Both the position numbers and the translations under genes were made by a program. The notes beneath the pieces are model-generated. The model was not told where the DNA came from. It saw only the letters and a list, made by a program, of their open reading frames with translations, and did no database searches. This document shows, in pieces, positions 42,851 to 53,404 of a DNA stretch of 64,000 nt (position 1 is its first letter; every line of letters begins with the position of its first letter). The stretch is from Nephrocerus scutellatus (taxonomy: Eukaryota; Arthropoda; Insecta; Diptera; Pipunculidae): the NCBI GenBank assembly GCA_947095585.1, contig OX352763.1, positions 37,498,010-37,562,009 of the forward strand, given 5' to 3'.

Positions 42851-43286
42851 TGAACACGTACATCGTAAACACAGTGAAAGAATTCGTTCTCAGTCAACGT
42901 ATGTTGCTGGGATCCACTCTGAAATCACACATAACTACAAAAAACAAACACACAAAACACAACTTACCACTTCTTTTAACCGAATTTGTGTAATGGATGT
43001 CTCACAATGGATTATCAACTACCAGTTGTAAAGTTGTCGAATTACTCGTATTATGGTCTACAAGTCTGAATGGCCTTAAATTCTAACGTCATCAACGACT
43101 GGAGTTGTGTCTGTTCTTACATCCATAGAACGATTATTTACAATATCAATTTCAGATACTGGTTTAAGCTGACAGTATTGGGATGTCGCGCAAAGGATAA
43201 AGTTTGAACAAGTTCTATCTCGGGTTTATTGAAACAATCAATAATTTTCATATGATAGATATAAATTATCAAAACCTACAATATAA
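42851..43286. other. Spacer, no gene recognised
   Basis: Short overlapping frames at 42808-43031 have no supporting features. The last ~100 bp may be the 5' UTR of the family B derivative that follows. Confidence 0.35.
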
Positions 43287-44478
43287 TCCGCAATATCATC
43301 CGAATGCCTAGGTATAACATCGACCGGTTAAAGATCCCTTCAGTACGCCAACAATTAAGTGATCATTTATCGCAAGGAGTGGAAGCCATCAGTAGCTCAC
43401 CGCCGACAACCATCCAAGAACATTGGAAATTTGTGAAAAATGTTTTCACATCTGGAGCGGAAAGTATTTTTGGTAGAAGCCAGGCAAGGCACAGCACGTG
43501 GCTTACCGAATATACATGGAGGCGGATTGAAGATCGTAAGCTACTTAAAGCTCGTAATGTAGATACCGCAGAAGCAGCGAGGATCGAGCTAGAGTGAGAG
43601 GTGCAGCGTAGTGTAAGACGTGACAACCATAATTATATTAACAACCTGGCCTCAGAAGCAGAGGAAGTAGGGGGAAGGTGCGATAGCAGAACCCCTTTCC
43701 GAAACGGAGCTGCCGGAAGTAACAATTTCCCGAATTCGCACCACCATGCTCGCCTTGCGCAGGAGAGGTATACCCGATAAACTAATAGCTATTATTAAAT
43801 CCACCTATGATGGCTCTTAATATCATGTGCTGCATAGAGGAAAGCTGTCAGAGGAATTCGAGATCCTAAGTGGGGTACGACAAGATTGCATTCTCTCGCC
43901 GATACTTTTTTTGTTGGTGATTAGCGATGTGCTTCGCGCAGCTTTATCGGGCCGAATCGGCAAAGCAAAATTAGTGTTTGGAATGATGTTCATGATATGG
44001 CGAAGCAATGCGATCAGCTTAAACACCAAGCTGCGACTGTTCCGTTCGAATGTTGAATCTGTGCAGTTGTATTATTATTGTATCATATTGAAAAGATTAC
44101 AAGCGTTCGTAAATAGGTGCCTACGGAACATCTTAAGGGTTTTCTGGCCTTACCGTATCTCTAACGAACATCTTTACCAGAGAACGTGTCAGTAACCAAT
44201 AGGCACAACCATCCAACGACGGAAGTGGCAGTGGATGGATCATACACTCCGAAAAGGCAACAGTTCCATAGGAAACTATGCAATGCAATGGAATCCGTTA
44301 TCTTAGGATGGTAGAAGAACGGGTCGTCCGGGAAATATATGGCGCAGTTGAGGAGGATTCAAGGCAATTGGGAAAGAGTTGGAAAGAGCTGAAGCTCATT
44401 GCCAGAAACCGCACGCGATGGGGCGTAGGCATAGTAGAGGCCCTAGGACCCACAAGAGGATATAGGACATAAAGAGAA
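43287..44478 (+). mobile_element. RTE-like family B deletion derivative, copy 2
   Basis: Reads MPRYNIDRLKIPSVRQQLSD and GAESIFGRSQARHSTWLTEY (43304-43597), then, after the shared deletion at about 43745, RGIPDKLIAIIKSTYDG. MLHRGKLSEEFEILSGVRQD follows at 43827, then LRAALSGRIGKAKLVFGMMF at the second shared junction and LYYYCIILKRLQAFVNRCLR at the third. It ends with the GACCCACAAGAGGATATAGG terminus. RQGC has become RQDC and the YADD region is absent. See 36279-37205 for the sister copy. Confidence 0.78.
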
Positions 44479-44798
44479 ACTCATTGCATCTGCTGGTATT
44501 TTTGTAGGAAAATGGTTACATCCGTGTATTGGCTTTTATCATTCGAGTTCTTAGACAACGCAGAGGAATTAAAATGTTTTTGATATATATTGAACAATGT
44601 TTTTGTAATTTTTTACAACATTTTAATCATTTGAATAATCTTAAATATGCCGGAGCTACAGTGACATAAAAGCACAATAAGGACGCATCCAAATTAAAGT
44701 TAATATTTCTATTGGTGATCTTTATTAGAACGTCTAATCTAATACAATAAGTGCAATGTAATGCTTCTAACTTAACTGAAACTATGCGAATAAATAAA

Positions 44799-45689
44799 TC
44801 ATTTACGTTTTAAAAATCCGTAACCTTCATATTTCACATTTGTTGTACCATTGACAGTTTTAGTCGCCTCCAATTTATGTACAACCGATGGATGATGCCA
44901 CTTTTCTTGGAAATTGGAATTCGCGTCTGGGGCAATACTTTTGTTCGCGCTGTCAACTTTATTAGCTGATACTGGCGACGTAGTGAAAAAAGGTTCCGAT
45001 GAGGATGTGGTTTGCCCGATTTGAAGACCTCCAGTTTTATAAGTTGGAATCACTGGCACTCCGTTGATAATTATCGAGGCTGACAGGCCGTTGCTAGTTG
45101 TACCAGTATTTCCAGTACCGGTTATACCTAAACCAGAAATACCTCCAACAGTTGCACCACTTTGTCCAATGCCAGTTGTTCCAGTGCCAGTTGGTCCAAG
45201 ACCAGTTGTTCCAGTGCCAGTTGGTCCAAGACCAGTTGTTCCAGTGCCAGTTAGTCCAAGACCACTTGTCCCAGAATTAATTAGTACTGGGATAGCTATC
45301 AAAGTGCCACTAGTTATCCCAGTGCCAGTTAGTCCTAGGCCAGGTGTTCCTGCAGAAGTGGTTATAGTTGTGCCACCTGATGTGCCAGAAGGTCCACCAA
45401 CTCCAAACAGTAATTGCGCCAGCGACGTAATCTTATTCGAAAATATCTGAAGAAATCTTTTCCTTACAGCCAGGTCCATGTCAAGCTCACTGGTGTCACT
45501 TATTAAGTTATATGGAACAGAAAGAATAAGTTGTATATCGGGATCGTTTGCGTTGGTTGTAACGACTGATGCTGAAGATGCTTTGTAAACGGATGAGGTT
45601 AGCAAAAATGTTACAAACCAAATTGACTGAAAACAGAAAATAAAATTCGTTATTCAATTTATAAGCTTTTCTTTAAAAATTACATTCAT
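44799..45689 (-). CDS. Secreted Gly/Thr-rich tandem-repeat protein, 277 aa
   Basis: Complement of join 44799-45626 and 45684-45689. Exon 1 is ATG AAT with donor GTAATT; the 57-nt intron ends TTTCAG. The N-terminus MNSIWFVTFLLTSSVYKASS is a signal peptide. Residues about 25-75 form a non-repetitive, helix-prone segment: DPDIQLILSVPYNLISDTSE, then AVRKRFLQIFSNKITSLAQL. Residues about 78-180 are Gly/Thr-rich with 10-residue units of the type TGLGPTGTGT, encoded by 30-bp tandem repeats at about 45170-45262. The C-terminal ~90 residues are polar, without repeats, ending KYEGYGFLKRK. No cysteine is present. AATAAA lies at 44727-44722 and a TATAAG box near 45778. I do not recognise the family. It could be a cuticle, silk-like or salivary matrix protein. 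The frame is undisturbed over 276 codons, unlike all neighbouring transposons. Confidence 0.82.
45171..45262 (-). repeat. 30-bp coding tandem repeat
   Basis: About three near-identical units built on CCAGTTGTTCCAGTGCCAGT plus TGGTCCAAGA (plus-strand reading) code the TGLGPTGTGT repeats of the 277-aa protein. Near identity at DNA level suggests recent expansion or ongoing slippage. Confidence 0.75.
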
Positions 45690-45789
45690 GTTGATAGGCG
45701 CTGTTCTCAATTATTGTTATCCTTGGTTGATGGCAGAACGTGGACTGTGTGTATTGCCTTCCAAAGTTGCAACTTATAAAGCATTTTCT

Positions 45790-46965
45790 CCAAATGTCCG
45801 GAGCAATTTTTTTTTAATCACTAATGACACTCGAGTCCATTATAATGAAGCAATAAATCAATTTCCGTGCAGGTCACTGAACGTGGCATGTAAGAAAGGA
45901 AAAGGGAAATAAAATTATTCAGATTTTGTTTACAATACGATAAACGGCATTTTAAATTTCAATACAAGCTAATAAATCAAGCATTCTTGGCAATATATAT
46001 CTTCCCTTGACTTGCTATAAGAAATGTTTTTACTTCACTCCAGAATGGTGTTGCTCTAAGAACTTTAAAACTTTTTTTAAATGTTGTCCTAAGGATTGCA
46101 TAAATTTTGGGATTTAGATACTTGTTGTTTGGTAATTTTTGCCTATTCATCCACATGCACTAAAATACATCAAGATTCTTCGCTGCATGCTTTGGCATCA
46201 ATAGAAGATTCATGTAATAAATCAATCTCTATGACATGATCCTTTTATCGAACGTTTAATCGTCCTCTGCTGCATTGCCTACTAAAAACGACCTAAACAA
46301 CACTCAATTAAAGACCTTCTTAAAGGGCGCAAGTGTCCGAATCGTATAGAATTACCTCTGTGAACTATGTCTTTGACTCTATCTACGAGACTCGTATATA
46401 GGCATTACGCTCATATTAACCCTGGACACATCTAAATCGGTGTCCAACACTCCTCCCATCGGCTCCTCGTTATCTTCATGATCGTCTATGCTTCTGCTAT
46501 GATATAAGAGTGCTAGAAGCGTTAGATTTTTAGGGTAGAGTTCTCTTTTGTTTGGTTTTGCGCTCCAATTCAACAAATAATCAGGGTAAATAAATTCTGT
46601 TTTATAAAATCGTTTACCTTCGCATAGTCTGATAGCTAAAACTATACAACTTTGCTTCCCATCGGCAAGGGCGAAGGGATTTTTTTGTTGTTTAAAAAAT
46701 CAACTGACTGACATAGAAGCATTACCTACATAGTTGGTTACGAGAAAAGTCCTACACTTCTCTTTGTCTTTGGGATTATGTACTCGTACTATGAAATTCA
46801 GCTTTAACTTTAGCTCTTCCTGCAGATCAAAATTATTCGCTCGCTCAAGAACCAACGATTCCACCATTATTTGAATGCAATTGTCAGAATTGTATTCGTA
46901 TGTAGGTACTATAATGAATATAATATCGTCATAGCGAAAGGGATTTGAAATTTATAAAAAAAAAA
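45790..46965. other. Intergenic; 46775-46960 is the displaced 3' flank of Gly/His-rich copy 2
   Basis: The stretch TATGTACTCGTACTATGAAA to GGATTTGAAATTTATAAA matches 38610-38760. A 65-codon minus-strand frame at 46576-46379 (RSIDDHEDNEEPMGGVL) has no start or splice support and is left unassigned. Confidence 0.5.
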
Positions 46966-49884
46966 GAAGGTGTGGCCACAATACGACTTTCTTCTTTTTA
47001 CGGACGAGGCCGTTATTTTCAGTAAATTTATGTTAAATTTTTTTAAAATTTTTTTCTTTAAAATTTCTTAAGCACTTAACAGATTTTTTATATAGGGCAG
47101 TACATTGGCACCCATAGCTTACACGAGAACACTAATGACAATGGACAACGAGTCATAGAGATGGCAGCCAGCAATAATTTGGTCATTGCGAGTACAAGGT
47201 GTGCGCGTAAAAATATCCACAAAGCCAACTGGGTATCTCCTGATGAAGCCACTCGCAACCAGATAGACCACGTGTGGATAGACCGCCGCCACAACACGCA
47301 CCTGATGACGGTACGAACATACCGAGATGCCAACGTCGACTCGGACCACTATCTTGTTGGTATTGTGCTCCGATCGCGGATTGCATCATCACGAAAGACT
47401 GCATCCGCGAATCAGATTCGAGTCAACACGACGAAGAGAAGAAATAACTACGATCAAGCCATAGGACTCACCCTTAATGCTGGGACAGTAAGTCCTGGAG
47501 CTGAGATGTCAGGCGTAGAAGAGAAATGGACACGCCTTAAAAATACTGTCATTAGTATAGCTGACTCCATCTTAGGTAGTAGTCGTAGAGATGGGAACGA
47601 CTGGTTCGATGACGAATGTAAGCGAGCGAATGAACGTAAGAATGTTGCGTACCGAGCAGTGAAACAATCTCATAGAACGCGGGCCTGCGAAGATGAATAT
47701 AAAGAGCTCAGGAGATATGAAAAAACAGTTCACCCGCGAAAGAAAGCAGCCTGGGAGAAGAAGAACTGGAAAAGTACAGAGAGCAAGGACCGCACCAGGC
47801 GTGAAAGTTCTACCAAAGAGTCCGCGGTATGACGCAATATACACCGCGTTGCATATGCAAGGACAAAGAGGGTAATCTAATCGCCGATCTTAAAGGCATC
47901 TTAGAGCGATGGGAAGAGCACTTTTATGAGTTGCTAAAGGGGCAGTTAACTGAGGAATTGGTGGCTCCACTAATGACCGGAGATCATACTGCCTCCACCA
48001 AGCATAGACGAAGTTAGCAGAGCGATAAATCGGCTCAAAAATAATAAGGATGGGATCCCAGCGAAACTGATAAAAATAGGAGGCCCCACATTACACTAAC
48101 ACATTCATGAAATAATAATGCATGTATGGGATGAAGAAGCGATGCCAGAAGGCTGGCGAAGAGGCATCCTGTGTCCCATACATAAGAAGGTAAATATAAA
48201 ATGCAGCAATTGTCTTGGTATAACTTTGCTGAGTACCGCGTTTAAGATTTTCTCCTATGTCCTTCAAGACAGGATAGCCCCATAAAATAAAGTCATCATT
48301 TATCCATACCAGTGCACTTTCAATCCAGGCAAATCAACAACTAATCAGATTGACATCCTTAGGCAGGTGATGGAAAAATATCTAGACGCTAGAGTAGAGT
48401 TTCAAAACTCACTACACCATAGACTTTAAAGCCGCCTATGATAGCATAGACAGAGTAGAACTTTATAAAGCCATGAAAGAATTCGGCATCCCAAATAAAC
48501 TGACACGACTATGTAGGTTGACTATGACTAATGTTATAAGCCAAGTAAAAATATCCGGATCACTTTTAAGCCCATTCAACATGTATAACGGGCTCCGATT
48601 AGCGGATGGACTAGCCTGCATCCTCTTCAACCTTGCGTTGGAGAAAGTGATCCGAGACTCTGACGTAACAGCGAGAGAAACAATCCTCAATAAGTCTATT
48701 TAGATACTGGCTTACCCTGACCATATTGACCAAGAGCTGTACAGGAAGCTTTAATCCAGTAGGCGGCACGAAATCTGGGGCTGTACATAAATAAGAGCAA
48801 AACAAAGTACATGGTGGCCACGTCTGCGACTAGAAGATCCAACATTGGTCCCGCAATTTAAATAGTGGAGCGCGAATTTGAAGTAGTGCAATTCTTTAAC
48901 TAACTCGAGTTATCTAGAGCACCCGGTAACAGCATGGAACCAAAAATACGCTCACAGTTGCTTAAAGCCAACAAAGTCTGTCAAGACTCTTCAAGTCCAG
49001 GAATTTAACCATAACATCCAAGCTGCTGGTATATAAGACTATGGTCATACCAGTACTTACATATGGATCCAAAACTTGGGTGCTTAGCAGAACGCATTCT
49101 GACCTCATAGCCGCGTTCGAGAGAAAAGTCTTACGGAGTATTGTTTGCCCCGTATGTGAGGAAGGACGATTCCAGAGACTCTATAATGATGAGACCTACG
49201 AACGTCACAGCGATGTCGACATTGTGAAGAAAATAAAGCTCGGTATGGTCCGGTGGGCAGGACACTTAGCTCGTACGAGCGAAGAGGATCTTGCTTGAAA
49301 AGTCCTTTGCGGTAGGATTTATGGAACACGACGGTGAGGCCGGCCAAGCCTACGCTGGAAGGATGGCGTAGACCAGGACGCCCAGAGGCTCGAAATAGGG
49401 ACCGGTGGAGAGACTTTTTGTGGGTGGCAAGGACCGAACCCCGGTTGTAGAGCCAAATATGATGATAATGATACTTTTTGAGATATTTGCAAAAATTTGA
49501 AACACTGTCACGTTCGGTCTTAAGATTTCCTTCAAAATCAACTCGGGCCTTCCAATTTATGTAAAAAGCTTAAATATGAATTTTCATTCCTTTCCAATCA
49601 GCCGTCTGGGCTGTAGCGTGGCACAGATACACAGAGATTTTTTTTTTCGCTTATTCTAACTCATGAGATACGGATAAATCTGCTGAAATCCCGAGTTCGA
49701 AAATGTTCATGATTACCTACTATACTTCCTTTTACTATGTAAAATTAAAATTTAAATTTAAAGAAAAAAACCAACCGATAAAAAACTAGTCACAGGATTT
49801 GACAAACAAGCACCCAAACAAACAATCTAACAAACACATCCGGACGGGAAGTTAATATAGAGAATTTAAAAAGTGTATTCGTCC
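46966..49884 (+). repeat. Composite insertion in the 3' flank of Gly/His-rich copy 2 (family 2 plus family 1 right end)
   Basis: Family 2 sequence runs 46966-47098, is interrupted by an RTE-A copy, and resumes at 49470 (TACTTTTTGAGATATTTGC) to about 49745. A family 1 right end follows (GGGAAGTTAATATAGAGAAT, 49850-49884). Copies 1 and 3 of the Gly/His-rich gene lack this block, so it inserted after or during the duplications. Confidence 0.68.
47099..49469 (+). mobile_element. RTE-like family A retrotransposon inside family 2 repeat
   Basis: Endonuclease C-terminus: VIEMAASNNLVIAS, then a 223-codon frame at 47161-47832 with NQIDHVWIDRRHNTHLMTVR, DANVDSDHYLVGIVLRSRIA and NDWFDDECKRANERKNVAYR. 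RT pieces: RGILCPIHKK (about 48160), MKEFGIPNKLTRLCRLTMTN (48473) and GLRLADGLACILFNLALEKV. The catalytic box is destroyed (YPDHID after a stop). The C-terminus at 49041-49298 reads VIPVLTYGSKTWVLSRTHSD. The 3' end is GATGATAATGATA. Multiple frameshifts. Confidence 0.85.
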
Positions 49885-49926
49885 TTTTTTATTTTGTTAT
49901 TTATTCCTTGTTGTACATACTTTAAT

Positions 49927-50355
49927 TTACTTTCCCCATCCACCATGGCCTCCAATTAGACCACCATGACCACCAATTAGACCACCATGACCTCCGATTA
50001 TGCCACCATGACCTCCGACAATGCCACCATGACCCCCACTAATTAGTCTCCCATGACCCGCTTGACGAGTTACACTCGTAGTAACAACTGGAACAGAAAC
50101 TACTCCTACGTTTGTCCTATGCGCGATAATTCCGCCATGTCCAAGCCCACCCCCTCCGATAAGTCCACCATGTCCGAGGCCACCGCCTCCGATAAGACCA
50201 CCGCCGCCATATCCGCCAAGTCCACCATGAATGTAACCAGCTGATGCGTAAGCGACGAGAAGAGCAAAGCAGATGCAGATCTGTCAAGGAATATAAAATA
50301 ATTTTTTTCAGAGCCTTCTTTGAGACATATCCTTTATGATAGATCCTACCTTCAT
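49927..50355 (-). CDS. Gly/His-rich secreted protein, copy 2, 119 aa
   Basis: Complement of join 49927-50280 and 50350-50355. Exon 1 is ATG AAG with donor GTAGGA; the 69-nt intron ends with a CAG acceptor. Protein: MKICICFALLVAYASA signal, then GYIHGGLGGYGGGGLIGGGG, two LGHGG units, AHRTNVGVVSVPVVTTSVTR in the centre and five GGHGG(L/I)I-type units before HGGWGK. It is the longest copy because of an extra C-terminal repeat unit. Residues 3-5 are ICI where the other copies have IFI. Its 3' flank is displaced by the insertion at 46966-49884, but the gene itself is intact. Confidence 0.85.
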
Positions 50356-50408
50356 TTTGTTGTTTTAATAGGTTTTTGTTTTAATTGAAGTAGAAGGTTC
50401 AAGACGAG

Positions 50409-50445
50409 ACTGATACCAATTTCGGAAAGCGGTTGCCTTTTTATA
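50409..50445 (-). promoter_or_regulatory. Core promoter of Gly/His-rich gene copy 2
   Basis: TATAAAAA at 50445-50438 and TCAGT at 50413-50409, 34 nt apart to the initiator A. Confidence 0.68.
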
Positions 50446-50831
50446 CAAATTGAATCAACAAATAGACGGTAAGTAAACATTCAGAAAGTAATACAAATGA
50501 GCTCCTAGCAATCACTGATATTCTAAATGCAACAGGTTTTAGCTAGAATTGCAATGAATTTCTAAACAGGTTGCGAATGGCTTTCCAAGCATCAAGTATT
50601 GCACATCAATTTGTATGGCAAAATACTTGACATATTTATAAACAATTTAATTAGTTTTATCTGTTTTAATTTTCAAACGGTCTTCGCGTACTCTAAAACG
50701 AATCATTAATTCAATAAAGAAGTCAGAATGCTGTTGTGATCTTGCTAACAACAACCGGATTTGGTACTGGTGCACTCACTTGGGAAATATTATTGAAAAA
50801 CAATATGCTCTCTGCGGACTTTATTTGAATT

Positions 50832-51094
50832 ATACTAGAGGCCCGTTTATGGTCGAAATTCGACCGTAATTCATTAGATTTTCAAGTTTGTACGTCATAG
50901 CGGTTCTTTTGTCACAGAGTATAACCTCATCATTGGATAGAATTTTATTGAATTTTGTTCTATCTAAGCTTTCTGCAGCCATTCTTCATATAAACTGTAA
51001 CTATGCCAAATCTCATACTACTCAGTGCGTACAAAATGCTTTAAAAGGGGTACCAAGTTTTCTCTTCACCTATTACTCTATAGATTTGTAGCAA
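50832..51094 (+). repeat. Insertion in the 5' flank of Gly/His-rich copy 2
   Basis: ACTAGAGGCCCGTTTATGGT, then CGAAATTCGACCGTA, starts a block absent from the aligned flank of copy 1 (around 39785-39800). The flank resumes near CTTATTACATTAACTTCA. The head resembles a common insect repeat type, related in style to 19880-20235. No coding capacity. Confidence 0.5.
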
Positions 51095-51344
51095 AATAAC
51101 TTATTACATTAACTTCAATTGTAAAGTTCCATTTTGTTGAAATTCTACATAAAGAAGGTTCCAGACAAAATCCTTGTCACTAAATAAGCAACTCGCTGTA
51201 ATCAACATTAGCTATGGTTCTGGGCAATGACAGGTAGAATGTGTGCACGTGCAGTATCTATTCTGCTCAAAACTTCACGTGGGACTAGTTAAAGGTCAAA
51301 TCAATAGACGTAACTACAATTTTTTTTGATTTTTCGAAAACAAT

Positions 51345-52280
51345 GTTTTTTCATTGTTTCTCTATGTCCTATATCCCCTTTTGGGTCCTAGGGCCTCTAC
51401 TACACCTACGCGCCATCGCGTGTGGTTCCTGGCAATGAGCTTCGTCCTCCTAAACTCTTCTGCGCCATGTATTTCTCGGACGACCCGTTCTTCTACCATC
51501 CTGAGATAACGTATTACATTGCATTGCGTAGTTTGCTATGGAACTGTCGCCTTTTCGGAGTCTGTGACCAATCCACTGCCACTTCCGTCGTTGAATGGTT
51601 GTGCCTTTTTTGTGCCGGTTTCCTGACCCGTTCTCTGGTAAAGATGTTCGTTAGAGATACGCCTAGGCCAGAACACCCTTAAGATGTTCCGTAGGCACCT
51701 ATTTACGAACGTTTGTAATCTTTTTGTGATTGTAGCGGTCACCTTCCAAGTGCTGCACCCATACAACAGCACAGATTCAACATTGGCACGGAACAGTCGC
51801 AGCTTGGTGTTTAGGCTGATTGCATTGCGTCGCCATATCATGCACATCATTCTAAACACTGATTTTGCTTTGCCGATTCGGTTGACAATGTCCTGTTCGG
51901 TTCCACCTTCGGTCGAGACAATACTCCCAAGAAACTCTCTACTCTATCTACCTGTTGTCCAGCAATGCTAACTTTAGTTACTGAGTTAGTGCCGAGGTTG
52001 ATGATTTTCGTTTTGGCAGTATTAATCTTCAAACCCGCAACATTTGCCTCCCTCTCCACATTTGTTGTCATTTGGTGCAGTTCCATAATCCTGTGTGAGA
52101 GTAAACAAACGTCGTCAGCGTAGTCCAGATGTTTCAGTTGAGATGTAAGAAACCAACGAATTCCTCCGTTTCCAGTTGATAAAGCTGCGCGAATTACATC
52201 GCTTATCAACAACAAAAAAATTATCGGCGATAGAATGCAACTTTGTCGTACCCCACTTAGGATATCGAATTCCTCAATGT
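51345..52280 (-). mobile_element. RTE-like family B retrotransposon, 5'-truncated
   Basis: Minus-strand frames: LLISDVIRAALSTGNGGIRW, LTSQLKHLDYADDVCLLSHR (catalytic box intact, 52130-52085), NTAKTKIINLGTNSVTKVSI, SVLLYGCSTWKVTATITKRL, then FVNRCLRNILRVFWPRRISN and NEHLYQRTGQET. The 3' terminus reads TATGTCCTATATCCCC on the plus strand. Truncated at the RT block before VISD. It retains the region missing from the two deletion derivatives, so it derives from the complete subfamily. Confidence 0.82.
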
Positions 52281-52957
52281 TTGAAACCCATTTTTTTAAA
52301 AATTTCTAAAACCTTCACGATTTTGTTTACATTTTTAAAGTAACTAATAGACATTGTTTTTAAGTTGGTGACCTAAACGGAAGATGGCACCCATCTATAC
52401 ACCTTATGAATTATGGAATTTTATTTAAAATAATTTTTGTTGAAATGCCTTGAGACTTCATGTATAATCATACATGCGGCTAACTGCGTAGCACCAATTA
52501 AATCTCCGAGCAATGTTTGGTAACAATTTTTGCTTTACTGATAAATGACATCCTCGGTTATCAATATTTATTAAATCCTTTAATAATAGTTTTCCTAGTA
52601 ATAAATACTTTTTTTGAAACACCTAAATCTCTTACGAACTCGGCATCCGAATAATAATTTTCAATGCTTTTTTTGAAATCTGCGTTCAGATTTGTAATTT
52701 ACATTTTCCAAAAAAAATATCCGAATCATTAGAAGATGATGAATACATTAAGAATTGATCCATTTAAAAATTTAATAAAACCACAATTGAATATGTAATT
52801 AAAAATACATTTGTTTTAGTTTATAACTAATACGAATTTACAGAAAGTATACCTAATAATGTTTTTAATGGAAAAAATAAAATTTCAAATAAAACATTTA
52901 ATTTTCTAATTAAACAAAGTTTTGACTAAGAATTTTGAATATTGATTCACAAAATAA
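52281..52957. other. Intergenic, no gene recognised
   Basis: Very AT-rich spacer without a supported frame or repeat. Confidence 0.4.
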
Positions 52958-53395
52958 CAACCCATAAAAAATTGTTCATGGTATTAACCAAGTGACAAAA
53001 TGTGGTGTTAACTTGTTCAGTGCCGTCGACACCAAACGACATTTCCACTATAAACGCTGAAAAAGAAAAACACATGCATAGCACTGCGTGCTTGTGTATG
53101 TTCGTTTTGTGGTTAAAATCAACCACCAAATCATATGGGGAAAGAAGTGCCCTACACAGCGCACACAGTCATAATAGTATGGCGTGATCTGATGTCGCTA
53201 TATTGCATGACCCCGGATCCTGATTACTACCTAATTTTAACATAAAGTGTTGTCACCGGAGATACACCGGAGATACACGTGTGTTCAAAGTTTCAATAAA
53301 ATTGGGCTCACATCACAAGATTGATCACAAGATTCCACGACAAACAGACAGACAAACAAATCCACGGCACGCAAAGTTAATCTTTCATCGAAATC
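52958..53395 (+). repeat. Family 1 repeat, divergent copy
   Basis: Begins ACAACCCATAAAAAATT like the family left end. After ~180 bp not seen in other copies it resumes at AGTATGGCGTGATCTGATGT. A short duplication of CACCGGAGATA and the right-end CAAACAGACAGACAAAC block follow. The last bases are replaced by the RTE-A copy that starts about 53405. Confidence 0.55.
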
Positions 53396-53404
53396 ATGAA
53401 ATTC

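Noticed and set aside
45064..45450. Plus-strand Pro/Val-rich frame of 128 codons
   Set aside because: It is the antisense shadow of the Gly/Thr repeats of the 277-aa gene.
46379..46576. 65-codon minus-strand frame with RSIDDHEDNEEPMGGVL
   Set aside because: Composition looks protein-like, but there is no ATG, promoter, convincing acceptor or paralogue in the window. Left unassigned.
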